NCBI RefSeq assembly: GCF_002251945.1
Contig: NZ_NDHW01000027.1
Coordinates: 1 to 64,000 of the forward strand
Length of the DNA stretch: 64,000 nucleotides
Origin: Pseudanabaena sp. SR411
GTDB lineage: Bacteria; Cyanobacteriota; Cyanobacteriia; Pseudanabaenales; Pseudanabaenaceae
Direction: 5' to 3'
Of the stretch, positions 32,539-41,715 are shown piece after piece. The notes below the pieces were generated by a model. The model had not been told where the DNA came from and did no database searches. It saw only the letters and a program-made list of their open reading frames with translations. The translations under genes and the position numbers were made by a program. Positions within the stretch are counted from its first letter, which is position 1. Every line of letters begins with the position of its first letter.

Positions 32539-35500
32539 TTAGCTATCCACAAAAAAGGTGAGTACAGTCTCATCAACACCTTTCAGCTTAAGAGGTTCAC
32601 GCTTGCGAAGCTCCTCATCATTTAGATAATCTGCAACCGTCGCAGATACAAGAATGCAATCAGGTTCCGCCGCCGATTGGATACGTGCAGCAATATTTAC
32701 CGTGGGTCCGATCGCCGTATAGTCCGATCGCTCCGCACTGCCAAACATCCCCACCACAGCCGTACCTTGATGAATGCCACAGCGAAACCGCACTGTGGGA
32801 ATGCCCTGAGCCGCCCATTGCTCATTGAGTTGAGCTAGCGATCGCTGCATATGTTTTGCAGTTTGGACAGCACGGCGGACTTGCTCATTGGGGCTGCAAT
32901 CTTCGGGCGCACCAAACAGAGCCATAATGCCGTCCCCCATAAACTTATCGACCGTGCCACCATTAGCAAAAATTGCTTCGGTCATCGCTCCTAGATATTG
33001 ATTGAGCAACTCAGCAACACGACGCGATCGCAAGGTATTGGCGAGGGAAGTAAAGCCCACAATATCCGTAAAGAGAACCGTAATCATCCTAGGCTCAGGA
33101 CGCAAATCCAGACTGAGTTCACCAGTGGCGGCTTTAGAAACAAGACTCGGAGGAAGAAACCGCTTGAGAACTGATTCGGTGAGGTAGAGATTGAGTTGAG
33201 CCACGCGCCGTTCGTTGGTTTTGAGAGCGAGTAAATTGCGAACTTCTGCCAACAATTCGCGATCATTAAAAGGCTTGGCTAGATAGGCATCAGCCCCCAT
33301 TTCTGTACCTTCGATGCGGGTTTCTTCATTAGCTTTTGCCGTGAGCAAAATCATCGGAGTACCTGCTAATTGCTCATCAGCACGAATCATCGCAATTAAG
33401 TCTAAACCAGAGACTTGCGGCATCATTAAATCCGTCACGATCAAATCGGGGCGGTGTTCTTGAGCTTCGGTATAGCCATGCGCGCCATTGTGTGCGGAAA
33501 TTACACTATAGCCAGCTTGATTGAGAACGCGCCGTAAATATCCACGCAGGTCGCGATTATCGTCAACGATTAAAATTTTCCCTGTGGGAGTATGGGGGAT
33601 CTCTTCATGCTCATGCTCATGAACGAATATATCTTCTTCTAAACTGAGGTCAGTTTCTAAATCGGCAAGCTCCACTGAAGCTCTAGATATTTGTAAATCC
33701 GCAGGTAGGTTGGTGACTTGATCGGGGGGTAAATGCTTTTTACCAATGGGAATGATAATGGCAAAGGTTGTACCATGACCATAGTCTGAGGTGACGGAAA
33801 TATTGCCACCATGCAGATTGACTAATTCTTTGACTAGAGCTAGCCCTAAACCACTGCCTTCATAGCTGCGATTAACGGAACCTTCAGCTTGCCGAAAGCG
33901 ATCAAATAGAAATGGAATTTGATCTTGACGAATGCCAATACCCGTATCATGGACACTAAGAATACAATGCTGACCATCTCGATCAGTGCTGATACTGACC
34001 GTAACACTGCCATTGCTAGGCGTGAATTTCATCGCATTGGAAAGTAAATTATAGAGAACCTTATCGAATTTCTCCAAATCTAGATAGATTTCTGGACATT
34101 CGCTAAACTCACTAAACAGATGAATATTTTTGCGATCGCAATAGGGACGAAAAGAATCAATGGTTTGACTGGTAAATTCGACAAGATTGCAAGGGCGGAA
34201 ACAAGCCTGCATCTTTCCTGCGTCGAGGCGTTGGATATCTAGTAGTTGATTGACTAGACGCAGTAACCGCCGACAGTTGCGTAAAGCGATTACAGATTGT
34301 TCAAGGGGGAGTGGTTGAGATTTCTCGATTGCTGCTTCTAAGGGACCAATGGTGAGGGTGAGGGGAGTGCGGAATTCGTGGGAAAGATTTTGGAAGAATT
34401 CAGTTTTTTGATGATCGAGGGCAAGCAGTTGCTGGGCTTGTTGGCGAGTTTTTTGAAAGAGATGAGCTTGTTGGACTGCGATCGCGGCTTGCGCGGCCAC
34501 CGCTTGGACTAAGGACACCTCCTCAGGTTGCCAATGACGAGGCAGTTTATTTTGACGCATGGAAATACTCCCAATAATCTTACCTTCTGACAACAAGGGG
34601 ACGATTAGAAGCGATCGGGCAATGGAGCGTAATGGTAAATCGACAATATTCCATTCTGGATTTTCGCGCAAATCAGAGATAGCAACGGGCTGCTTTGATT
34701 CAATTAAGGCTTGAAAGACGGGATTTGCCGAGATATTGGCAATGGATTGTGGCAGGGCAGTTTCATTAGGGTTTACCCTGTCATGGATTATCTCATCGGG
34801 ATCAAGCAAATGTAGCCCCACGCAACGCAAATAACTATCTTCTTCTGTCCATAGAGACAAAGCACAACTTTCAGAGTTTAAGGCTTGACCTAATTGTTGG
34901 GTAATTGATGCAAAAATCTTTTGAGGATCGAGACTTGATCGAATAGTACTGGTAATCGTATTGAGGAGAGATTCTCGTTTGGCAAGCTCTTGAATGCGAT
35001 CGTAGGCTCTGGCACGGGAACTGACGATCGCAGCTTGATCGGCGGCTAATTCAATTAAGTCTAATTCATCGTTACTCCATAAATGTGGACTTTCGCAGTG
35101 ATACAGCGCTAACATTGCCAAGCATTCTTTTTGGACTTCAAGGGGAACAAATAGAACTGATTTAATATTCGCTTTGGCATAAATAGATTTATCAGCTTCC
35201 GAAATACGCTGATCGCTATCAATATCATTAATTGCCACAATCTGAGATCGCAATGTGAGTACCTTTGCTAGTTGTGGCAACCCAGTGATCGGTTGACTGG
35301 AATAAGCAAAATAGTCTTCTGAAAGTACTCTGTTCTCAACTAGCCGTAAAATGCTACCTGAAACATCAAAATTACGAGCGATCGATTCGGCGATTGTGGC
35401 AATAATTTCCCGATATGGAGCGGCACTATCGGCTGATGAGGCGATCGCATTCAGGAGTGATTGTTGTCGCAGAGTGCGGCGTAAATCAGCAGTACGATTT

Positions 35501-35895
35501 CGCAAAACATTGTGCGTATCAATGGCTTGACGTACTACATTTTTAAGTTCTAATTCATCCCAAGGTTTGGTGACATATTTGAATACCTTGCAAGTGTTAA
35601 TTGCTTCAACTAAATCCTCAACATCGGTATAGCCCGTCAAAATAATCCGCATCGTATCTGGATATTTAACCGCCATTTGGCTCAAAAATTCAGTTCCACT
35701 CATGATCGGCATTCTTTGATCAGAGATAATTACGGCTACTTCTCCTTCGCGATCCAGTAATTCCAGTGCTTCTAAGCCACTATTCGCACGTAAAACTTCA
35801 TAATCTCGATAAAAAGTCCGAAATAGCAAATCCAAGTTATCGGGTTCATCATCGATAACTAGCAACTTAGGTTTGGGGGCGATTTGCGAACCCAT
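32539..35895 (-). CDS. REC-GAF-GAF-histidine kinase-REC-adenylate/guanylate cyclase fusion
   Basis: A 1118-residue soluble signalling protein. Domains in order: REC (8-125; LLVIDDEPDNLD, VIISDQRMPIMSG), GAF (about 145-295), GAF (about 310-475), HisKA (about 490-555; NLSHEFRTPLTLT), HATPase (600-715; DTGIGI, GSGLGLALVKELV), REC (770-885; ILIVDDNRDLRGY, IVTDLMMPQVSG) and a class III cyclase catalytic domain (935-1115). The cyclase keeps both metal aspartates (FTDIVGFTS; FMGDGIMALFG) and the Lys and TAIG region usual for adenylate cyclases, so cAMP is the likely product. It joins phosphorelay to cyclic-nucleotide output in one chain and has no membrane segment. Input is probably another kinase plus small ligands at the GAF domains. 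Confidence 0.92.
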   Translation of the reverse strand: MGSQIAPKPKLLVIDDEPDNLDLLFRTFYRDYEVLRANSGLEALELLDREGEVAVIISDQRMPIMSGTEFLSQMAVKYPDTMRIILTGYTDVEDLVEAINTCKVFKYVTKPWDELELKNVVRQAIDTHNVLRNRTADLRRTLRQQSLLNAIASSADSAAPYREIIATIAESIARNFDVSGSILRLVENRVLSEDYFAYSSQPITGLPQLAKVLTLRSQIVAINDIDSDQRISEADKSIYAKANIKSVLFVPLEVQKECLAMLALYHCESPHLWSNDELDLIELAADQAAIVSSRARAYDRIQELAKRESLLNTITSTIRSSLDPQKIFASITQQLGQALNSESCALSLWTEEDSYLRCVGLHLLDPDEIIHDRVNPNETALPQSIANISANPVFQALIESKQPVAISDLRENPEWNIVDLPLRSIARSLLIVPLLSEGKIIGSISMRQNKLPRHWQPEEVSLVQAVAAQAAIAVQQAHLFQKTRQQAQQLLALDHQKTEFFQNLSHEFRTPLTLTIGPLEAAIEKSQPLPLEQSVIALRNCRRLLRLVNQLLDIQRLDAGKMQACFRPCNLVEFTSQTIDSFRPYCDRKNIHLFSEFSECPEIYLDLEKFDKVLYNLLSNAMKFTPSNGSVTVSISTDRDGQHCILSVHDTGIGIRQDQIPFLFDRFRQAEGSVNRSYEGSGLGLALVKELVNLHGGNISVTSDYGHGTTFAIIIPIGKKHLPPDQVTNLPADLQISRASVELADLETDLSLEEDIFVHEHEHEEIPHTPTGKILIVDDNRDLRGYLRRVLNQAGYSVISAHNGAHGYTEAQEHRPDLIVTDLMMPQVSGLDLIAMIRADEQLAGTPMILLTAKANEETRIEGTEMGADAYLAKPFNDRELLAEVRNLLALKTNERRVAQLNLYLTESVLKRFLPPSLVSKAATGELSLDLRPEPRMITVLFTDIVGFTSLANTLRSRRVAELLNQYLGAMTEAIFANGGTVDKFMGDGIMALFGAPEDCSPNEQVRRAVQTAKHMQRSLAQLNEQWAAQGIPTVRFRCGIHQGTAVVGMFGSAERSDYTAIGPTVNIAARIQSAAEPDCILVSATVADYLNDEELRKREPLKLKGVDETVLTFFVDS

Positions 35896-36243
35896 GGAGC
35901 TACTTCTTCCTAAAATTTTGATGCCAAAATACTTTGAGTTGAGAAACTAGTGAGTTTTATTTTGCTGATGGCATAATAAAAACTCAAAAACCTTACTGGG
36001 TCTGTTTTTTATTTTGCGAATAACCACATACTCATTGGCAAACTCCTCTAAAAAAAGTATCGGTAAACACTAATGCGAATGAACATGGAGTTGGTAAACT
36101 GGGCTTGGTTCTGAATATACTTCCTTTTGCATCATAACCGATCCTCCTTACGTGTTTTTGCCTAGGATTTACCTAGGATTCGCCCATTATTTGCTCAGTT
36201 TTTGCCAATATATCTCTTTAAATATCCAAAGGTTGGAAACTGA
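35896..36243. other. 348-bp intergenic region upstream of the cyclase fusion
   Basis: It holds the probable minus-strand promoter and leader of the cyclase-fusion gene. Two very short minus-strand frames each have a strong ribosome site: the 21-codon frame at 36070-36135, and an 8-codon frame (MSMWLFAK, about 36009-36035) after GAGGAG. A segment near 35985-36015 (CCTTACTGGGTCTGTTTTTTA) resembles the middle of the dispersed repeat at 41474 and 62644. CCTAGGATTTACCTAGGATT near 36161-36180 is a short tandem repeat. No RNA gene was recognised. Confidence 0.5.
36070..36135 (-). CDS. Possible 21-residue leader peptide
   Basis: ATG 36135 follows a perfect AAGGAGG with eight bases spacing and opens MMQKEVYSEPSPVYQLHVHS plus one His before TAG. 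The ribosome site is stronger than those of most genes in this window. The frame lies 175 bp upstream of the cyclase-fusion start on the same strand, so it could be a leader or regulatory peptide. I know of no family. It may instead be the remnant of a longer frame, since the sequence after the stop stays open for about 35 further codons. Confidence 0.35.
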   Translation of the reverse strand: MMQKEVYSEPSPVYQLHVHSH

Positions 36244-37743
36244 TTAGCGACTCAAGTTTTGACGTTGGATGAGAGCAGATTGAGCCTCTTCACGATCATC
36301 GAAATGGATCTTTTCCCGCCCGATAATTTGATAGTCTTCATGCCCTTTACCCGCAATCAGAATCGTATCGCCTGACTGAGCTTCAGAAATAGCTGTTTGG
36401 ATACATTTATGCCGATCGCCTTCGACAGTCATCGGTTTATCGCCGATATTCGCATTCACACCAACTACGACATCATCAAGTATTCTTTGGGGATCTTCAG
36501 TACGGGGATTGTCGGAAGTTACATAAACGCGATCGGCTAGTCTGGCGGCGATCCCACCCATTAATGGGCGCTTAGTGCGATCGCGATCGCCACCACAACC
36601 GAATACACAAATTAATTCGCGCTGCGTAAAGGGACGCATTGCCTTGAGCAGGTTTTCTAGGCTATCAGGGGTATGGGCATAGTCCACGACCACGGTGACA
36701 TCTTGATCGTCGCTGACCTGTACTCTTTCCACACGGCCGGGGACGCTCTTAAATTCGGGTAAACGGCTGACTAATTCTGTCAAACTTAGCCCCATGTGCA
36801 GAGCCGTAGCGATCGCTGCCAAGATATTCTCGACATTAAAGCGCCCAACTAGGGGTGACTGAAATGCGATCGCGCCCTGTGGTGTGTGCAAAGTTCCCGT
36901 CGCGCCATTGGGCAAATAGGTCAAGTTCTCAGTATAAAAATCCGCTTGGGAATTACTAATGCTATAAGTCCATATGGGTTTATCCGTAATCATTTGCGCC
37001 AAACGCTGACCGAAGGGATCATCAAAATTAATAATGGCTCGACCTTGCAAATAGGTGTCACTGAATAGCAAAGCTTTCGCCTGAAAATAGTCTTCTAGAT
37101 TTTTGTGATAGTCCAAATGATCTTGGGTCAAGTTGGTAAATACGGCGACTTCAAAGGGGCAACCCAACACGCGCCGTTGGTCTAACGCATGGGAACTAAC
37201 CTCCATCAAGCCCATGTCACAACCTGCGGCGATCGCTTCGGCAAGTTGCGCCTGTAAGTCCACGGCAAAGGGGGTGGTATGGTTTGCGGTTTTGGAATAG
37301 CCAGCCCAACGGGTATATAGTGTGCCGAACAACGCCACTGCATATTGAGTTTGCAATAAAAATTCGATCAGGTGCGTGGTTGTCGTTTTGCCATTTGTGC
37401 CTGTTACACCTACCAGTTTTAGCTTTTGAGCAGGATAGTCAAAGAATGAAGTCGCGATTTTGCTGCAAGCGACCACCACATCATCAACGGCGATCGCTTT
37501 GACTTGATCTTGCTCTGATAAATTATCAAAAGCCTCACGAGAAACAATTGCGGCGATCGCTCCCTGTGCGATCGACTGTGGCGCAAACTTGCCCCCATCT
37601 ACTTGAGTTCCTGTCATGCCAATAAACAAGTCCCCCTCTTGGCAAGCCCTTGAATCTGTTATTACACGCTTTATTTCTAGCCCATCTAGTTCAGGCTGAG
37701 AATTTTGATACCCTGCCAATGCTAGCAATTGTCCTAAACGCAT
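36244..37743 (-). CDS. murE: UDP-MurNAc-L-Ala-D-Glu:meso-diaminopimelate ligase
   Basis: MurE adds meso-diaminopimelate to UDP-MurNAc-L-Ala-D-Glu with ATP in the cytosol during peptidoglycan precursor synthesis. I start it at ATG 37743 (MRLGQLLALAGYQ), nine bases after AAAGGA, giving 499 residues; the frame extends to 37845 but that extension lacks similarity. The Mur ligase P-loop GVTGTNGKTTTTHLIE is clear, as are the substrate region DSRACQEGDLFIGM, the central EVSSHALDQRRV and the DNPR motif (SDNPRTEDPQRIL) that selects meso-diaminopimelate over lysine. It is followed by a 25-bp hairpin upstream and lies next to purN without obvious functional linkage. Confidence 0.95.
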   Translation of the reverse strand: MRLGQLLALAGYQNSQPELDGLEIKRVITDSRACQEGDLFIGMTGTQVDGGKFAPQSIAQGAIAAIVSREAFDNLSEQDQVKAIAVDDVVVACSKIATSFFDYPAQKLKLVGVTGTNGKTTTTHLIEFLLQTQYAVALFGTLYTRWAGYSKTANHTTPFAVDLQAQLAEAIAAGCDMGLMEVSSHALDQRRVLGCPFEVAVFTNLTQDHLDYHKNLEDYFQAKALLFSDTYLQGRAIINFDDPFGQRLAQMITDKPIWTYSISNSQADFYTENLTYLPNGATGTLHTPQGAIAFQSPLVGRFNVENILAAIATALHMGLSLTELVSRLPEFKSVPGRVERVQVSDDQDVTVVVDYAHTPDSLENLLKAMRPFTQRELICVFGCGGDRDRTKRPLMGGIAARLADRVYVTSDNPRTEDPQRILDDVVVGVNANIGDKPMTVEGDRHKCIQTAISEAQSGDTILIAGKGHEDYQIIGREKIHFDDREEAQSALIQRQNLSR

Positions 37744-37810
37744 AATTCTCAATCCTTTCTCACAAGCACAAAACATCTCAGAATTCTTACACAAAATCTT
37801 GATTTGTGAC

Positions 37811-37863
37811 AACCCAAAAAAAGGGAGGGTGGCGCTTCGCGCCACCCTCCCTTTTTTTGGGTT
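37811..37863. repeat. 25-bp perfect hairpin with GAA/TTC loop at the purN stop
   Basis: The arm AACCCAAAAAAAGGGAGGGT followed by GGCGC (37811-37835) pairs perfectly with 37839-37863 around TTC (GAA on the other strand). It abuts the last base of purN and lies upstream of murE, so it may terminate purN transcription. Confidence 0.75.
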
Positions 37864-38484
37864 TTATTTAGAGATATGATGACTATACTCGGCGATCGCC
37901 TCTGGATAAATAATATGCTCCTGAACTTGAATGCGTTTTTGCAGATCTTCTAAACTATCTTCTGGCAACACAGGAACCGCAGCTTGCTTGAGGATTTTGC
38001 CGCTATCAACTTCGAGACTGAGTAAATGCACGGTGCATCCCGTAATCTTGACACCATAGTTAAAGGCTTGCTTGATCGCATGGATACCTTTAAAGCTAGG
38101 CAATAAACTAGGATGAATATTTAAAATGCGTTCTGGAAAAGTATCAATTAAAACTTGGGTAACGATTCGCATCCAGCCAGCCATGATCACCAAATCAACG
38201 TTGTATTGCTGGAGAAGTTCAATAATGGCGCGATCAAGAGATTGACGTGATTTGTAATCGCGATGATTGACTAAAATTGCAGGAATACCAAACTTTTCAG
38301 CGCGTTGTTTGGCAAAAGCATCAGGTTCGTTATAAATCACTAAGGCAATTTTGGCTGGCAATTTTCCCTGCTCAATGGCACGAGCGATCGCCTCAAAATT
38401 GCTACCACTTCCCGAAGCTAGCACGCCTAGAATCGCAACAGAATTGGAACTAGATGAATTGTCGGGTAGAACTGGCGAACTCAC
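37864..38484 (-). CDS. purN: Phosphoribosylglycinamide formyltransferase
   Basis: PurN transfers a formyl group from 10-formyl-tetrahydrofolate to GAR in purine synthesis. The 206-residue protein shows the phosphate loop LASGSGSNFEAIARAI, the folate-site sequence NIHPSLLPSFKGIHAIKQAF with its catalytic Asn-x-His, and VDSGKILKQAAVPVLPED. The short N-terminal Ser/Asn-rich stretch (MSSPVLPDNSSSSNS) is a poorly conserved extension. It is divergent from dusA with a shared intergenic region of under 100 bp that contains a hairpin with GCGAAGC at 38532-38562. Confidence 0.95.
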   Translation of the reverse strand: MSSPVLPDNSSSSNSVAILGVLASGSGSNFEAIARAIEQGKLPAKIALVIYNEPDAFAKQRAEKFGIPAILVNHRDYKSRQSLDRAIIELLQQYNVDLVIMAGWMRIVTQVLIDTFPERILNIHPSLLPSFKGIHAIKQAFNYGVKITGCTVHLLSLEVDSGKILKQAAVPVLPEDSLEDLQKRIQVQEHIIYPEAIAEYSHHISK

Positions 38485-38531
38485 GAATCTTTAAGACCTC
38501 TAAACAAAAAGCGCAGACACAAGTTTACTAT

Positions 38532-38562
38532 TATAGATGCAGAGCGAAGCGCTGCATCTATA
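38532..38562. repeat. Hairpin with GCGAAGC core between purN and dusA
   Basis: TATAGATGCAG (38532-38542) pairs with 38552-38562 around AGCGAAGCG. It sits between divergent gene starts, so it is not a terminator. It belongs to the set of hairpins with the GCGAAGC core. Confidence 0.65.
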
Positions 38563-38576
38563 TAGCTAATTTTGCC

Positions 38577-39590
38577 ATGACTAGTTTATCGAAAATGTCT
38601 CTTTCTACTCAGGAAGATCGCGATCGCCTTACTTATCCCCTCAGCATTGCGCCCATGATGGATCGCACCGATCGCCATTATCGCTATTTCATGCGCCAAA
38701 TTACACGACGGACTTTGCTATATACCGAAATGGTCACTAGTGCAGCGATTAAGCATGGCGATCAAGATTATTTATTAGGATTTTCTCCAGAAGAAAAGCC
38801 TCTCGCTTTGCAGGTTGGTGGTGACAATTCTCAAGATCTGGCGGAATGTGCGCGGATTGCTGAAGCAATGGGCTATGACGAAATTAATTTGAATGTGGGC
38901 TGTCCAAGCGATCGCGTCCAGAGTGGCAACTTTGGTGCATGTTTGATGAAAACGCCTGATTTAGTCGCCAAATGTATTGAATCCATGATCGCCGCCGCTA
39001 AAATTCCTGTATCGGTCAAACATCGAATTGGGGTTGATGATTTGGATACTTACGAAGATATGCAAAACTTTGTCAGGATTCTTTCAGAAGCAGGTTGTCA
39101 GCGCTTCTCAGTTCATGCGCGGAAAGCATGGCTCCAAGGTTTAAGTCCCAAAGACAATCGCGAAATTCCGCCTTTGCGTTATGCCGATGTACATCGATTA
39201 AAGCAAGAATTTCCACATTTATTTATTGAGATTAATGGAGGGTTTACCACCTTAGCGCAAGCTCACGAGCAGTTACAGCAAGTTGATGCAGTAATGATTG
39301 GACGTGCTGCTTATGACAATCCCTATCTATTTGCAACTAGCGATCGCGAGTTTTTTGGGGATGAAACTCCCATGCGTAGTCGAGTGGAAGTTGCTGAGGC
39401 AATGATTCCCTATATTGATCAATGGACAGCTAAAGGATTGAGGTTACATAAAATCACACGTCACATGCTGCAATTGTTTCATGGTCAAGCAGGTAGCCGC
39501 CTCTGGAAGCGAATTATCACCGAGAAGTCCTGTATTGTTGGTGCTGGTTCTGAAGTGATTCGCGAAGCGATCGCCGCAGTTAAGAGGTGA
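38577..39590 (+). CDS. dusA: tRNA-dihydrouridine synthase A
   Basis: A flavoenzyme that reduces uridines 20/20a in the tRNA D-loop. The open frame begins at 38454 but overlaps the purN start; family similarity begins near SIAPMMDRTDRHYRYFMRQI. ATG 38577 (MTSLSK) gives 337 residues, and ATG 38595 is an alternative. FMN-site and catalytic features are visible: LYTEMVTSAAIKHGD, INLNVGCPSDRVQSGNFGAC with the catalytic Cys in NFGAC, VSVKHRIGVDD, FSVHARKAWLQGLSPKDNRE and VMIGRAAYDNPYLF. The HARKAWLQGLSPK stretch is specific for DusA rather than DusB or DusC. Confidence 0.94.
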   Translation: MTSLSKMSLSTQEDRDRLTYPLSIAPMMDRTDRHYRYFMRQITRRTLLYTEMVTSAAIKHGDQDYLLGFSPEEKPLALQVGGDNSQDLAECARIAEAMGYDEINLNVGCPSDRVQSGNFGACLMKTPDLVAKCIESMIAAAKIPVSVKHRIGVDDLDTYEDMQNFVRILSEAGCQRFSVHARKAWLQGLSPKDNREIPPLRYADVHRLKQEFPHLFIEINGGFTTLAQAHEQLQQVDAVMIGRAAYDNPYLFATSDREFFGDETPMRSRVEVAEAMIPYIDQWTAKGLRLHKITRHMLQLFHGQAGSRLWKRIITEKSCIVGAGSEVIREAIAAVKR

Positions 39591-39597
39591 TGTTCAT

Positions 39598-41451
39598 TTA
39601 CTTTTCTGATTCTATTCTCAAACTCATTGGCTGACCCCATATAATCTTTTCGTGGGTATAAACGACCATCCCCGGTTTCGCACCTTTTGGCTTAAACACA
39701 TATTTGGGAATCGTGCAGACTACAGGGACTTGATCGCTTTGTCGAGCGCGACTGTAATAGGCGGCATAGTTAGCGGCGGTTTGCAGATCTTGATCATCGG
39801 CGATCGCTCCCGCAGGTAAGCGCAGCAACACATGACTGCCAGAAATTTCTTGAGCATGGAGCCAGAGATCATATTCCCCCGCAATACGGAAGGAAATCAA
39901 ATCATTTTGATAGTTGTTTCTGCCTACCCAAACTTCAAATCCATTGGGAGTGGTGAATCGATGACAATCGGGAATTTCTTCTTGCTTGGTGCGATTACTT
40001 TTATTTTTGCCACCTTTGCTATTATTTTTCGTGCGTGGCGCATATTCGGCAGTGACTTTGAGATAGCCCTGCTGAGCGAGTTCAGCCCGAATTTCCTGTA
40101 AGGCGGCAAGTTCACTCTGTTCCAATAGACTCACGGCAGTAGAAACCTGCTCCAGATAAGCGATTTCCTGTTGAACTGCTTCTAACAGTGGGGTGATCGC
40201 AAGGGCAGCTCGCTTTTGTTTTTGATGTTTTTTATAAAAAGATTGAGCATTCTGTTGAGCATTCAGGGTGGGATCGAGGGGAATTACCACAGATTTTTCT
40301 GTATGAAAATCTGTGAGTTTTATCTCTTTCATGCCAATTTCCCAGAGATGCAAATGCGCCATCAGCAAATCAGCCTTATCTTTGAAATCGTCAGCTTGAG
40401 TCGAGAGTTGCAGCCGTTCTAGAAACTCATTCTCTTTAATCGTTAACTTTGCTAACTGATTTTGAATCGCTTGACTAATTTGTTGATGCAATTGCTGAAA
40501 GGCGACTTGTCCCGTTTGTTGAGAATAGTAGCGATCGCAGAATTCATTAACTGATGGTAGCAAAGGTTTTAGATCCCCCCCAGCCCCCCTTAAAAAGGGG
40601 GGAGAATTATTATCTTCTTCCCCCTTTTTAAGGGGGATTGAGGGGGATCTGTCGTGACTTAGGTTAGGGGTGAGGGCATATCCTTTTCCTTCTAAATGTG
40701 GATAAAACTGCTTTTGCGCAATAGAAGTTAGCCACATTCGCCAAGCTTGATATAGTGCTTCCCATTCAGAAAGCTTTAAATCAGCAACATTTTTGTCGCC
40801 ATTGATATTAGATATTGCCAATAGCGATCGCACTAGCGATGAACTGACTCCACGATAATTACTGAGTAAATTGCGTTTAATCTCCTTTGGGATCAAAATC
40901 AGGCGATCGCGCCATGAGTCAAAGGATTCACTCAAACTAGGAATAGCTTCGAGTAATGCTGGCGGTAATTCGTAGCGATCGCCTGTTTGAATTGGACGCA
41001 CTCGCGACTGCTTGCTGCTGACTTGGTGGGCAGCAGTGACGATTTCGCTATTGGCGTTGACGAGAATCGCGTTGCTATATTTACCCATTACTTCTAGATA
41101 CAGATGCCATTGCACCTCATCATCAGGTCGCTTAGCAAATTGCAGATCGATCACGCGCTCCCAAGGACTAGTAAGTTTTACCGAGACAAGGGCAAATCCT
41201 GCGACTTGATGCAAAATTTGTTGACTAAATGTGAAAGTATCAGGCTGCTTGGGTGGTGGTGCACTAAGATGTAATCTCGCTGCTTGTGGATGCCAAGATA
41301 ACAACAGCCATTGTTTCTTTTCTAAAGTTCGTAATTGCAAATGAATCGTGTGGCGATCGCTTTGATGCACCTGCTCTAGTCTTGCAGGCACACAAGCTAT
41401 ATTTAGCTCATGGGTCAAAGCTACAAGGGTGGTTAGGTCAGCAGGTTGCAT
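39598..41451 (-). CDS. NFACT-family protein (RqcH/Rqc2 homologue)
   Basis: A homologue of RqcH, which binds stalled 50S-tRNA complexes and adds C-terminal alanine tails in ribosome quality control; older annotation calls the family fibronectin-binding. I start it at ATG 41451 (MQPADLTTLVALTHEL), giving 617 residues; the frame extends ten codons further. NFACT-N is at about 1-210 (MGKYSNAILVNANSEIVTAA), a helical hairpin/coiled-coil region at 320-440, and NFACT-R at 490-600 (FEVWVGRNNYQNDLISFRIA, DLWLHAQEISGSHVLLRLP). Residues about 267-293 are encoded by an inserted palindromic repeat (see 40571) that keeps the frame. The insertion lies between domains, so activity may be retained. Confidence 0.9.
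   Translation of the reverse strand: MQPADLTTLVALTHELNIACVPARLEQVHQSDRHTIHLQLRTLEKKQWLLLSWHPQAARLHLSAPPPKQPDTFTFSQQILHQVAGFALVSVKLTSPWERVIDLQFAKRPDDEVQWHLYLEVMGKYSNAILVNANSEIVTAAHQVSSKQSRVRPIQTGDRYELPPALLEAIPSLSESFDSWRDRLILIPKEIKRNLLSNYRGVSSSLVRSLLAISNINGDKNVADLKLSEWEALYQAWRMWLTSIAQKQFYPHLEGKGYALTPNLSHDRSPSIPLKKGEEDNNSPPFLRGAGGDLKPLLPSVNEFCDRYYSQQTGQVAFQQLHQQISQAIQNQLAKLTIKENEFLERLQLSTQADDFKDKADLLMAHLHLWEIGMKEIKLTDFHTEKSVVIPLDPTLNAQQNAQSFYKKHQKQKRAALAITPLLEAVQQEIAYLEQVSTAVSLLEQSELAALQEIRAELAQQGYLKVTAEYAPRTKNNSKGGKNKSNRTKQEEIPDCHRFTTPNGFEVWVGRNNYQNDLISFRIAGEYDLWLHAQEISGSHVLLRLPAGAIADDQDLQTAANYAAYYSRARQSDQVPVVCTIPKYVFKPKGAKPGMVVYTHEKIIWGQPMSLRIESEK
40571..40650. repeat. Palindromic repeat inserted in frame in the RqcH-like gene
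   Basis: An 80-bp element running AGATCCCCCCCAG ... CCCCTTTTTAAGGGGG ... GAGGGGGATCT forms long imperfect hairpins. It is closely related to 45068-45142. In the RqcH-like protein it encodes residues such as SPSIPLKKGEEDNNSPPFLR, a known translation signature of this kind of cyanobacterial repeat. Frame is maintained, so the host gene seems to tolerate it. Confidence 0.85.
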
Positions 41452-41473
41452 TGTCTTAAGCTCATATTTAAAC

Positions 41474-41572
41474 CAATTCACAAACGTGTGACGACACTTT
41501 TGTGAATTAAAAAACTTACCCAGTAAGGGTTTTCAAAACACAAAATGGTGTAGCCATTTTGTGTTTTGGTAT
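41474..41572 (-). repeat. Dispersed two-hairpin repeat, copy 1
   Basis: About 100 bp that on the minus strand read ACCAAAACACAAAATGG ... CCATTTTGTGTTTT, then AAAACCCTTACTGGGT, then CACAAAAGTGTCGTCACACG. The element at 62644-62749 is the same in the opposite orientation, with about ten differences. Each copy has two short hairpins joined by the CCCTTACTGGGT linker. Confidence 0.85.
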
Positions 41573-41592
41573 TATAACTGTCGTCATTCTTG

Positions 41593-41631
41593 AATAGTGT
41601 GAGGCGGCGCTTCGCGCCGCCTCACACTATT
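41593..41631. repeat. 18-bp hairpin with TTC/GAA loop sharing its stem with 47383
   Basis: AATAGTGTGAGGCGGCGC (41593-41610) and its exact complement (41614-41631) flank TTC. The same 18-bp stem forms the core of the hairpin at 47383-47437. Upstream bases TATAACTGTCGTC also match TATAGCTGTCGCC at 47355-47367. Confidence 0.8.
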
Positions 41632-41715
41632 TGGGTTTTCATAAAATTAGAGTGGACGCAAAGCGCCCACTCTATAGTTAAACAAAGGGGCGCTTCAAGC
41701 ACCTTTGTTGATTAA

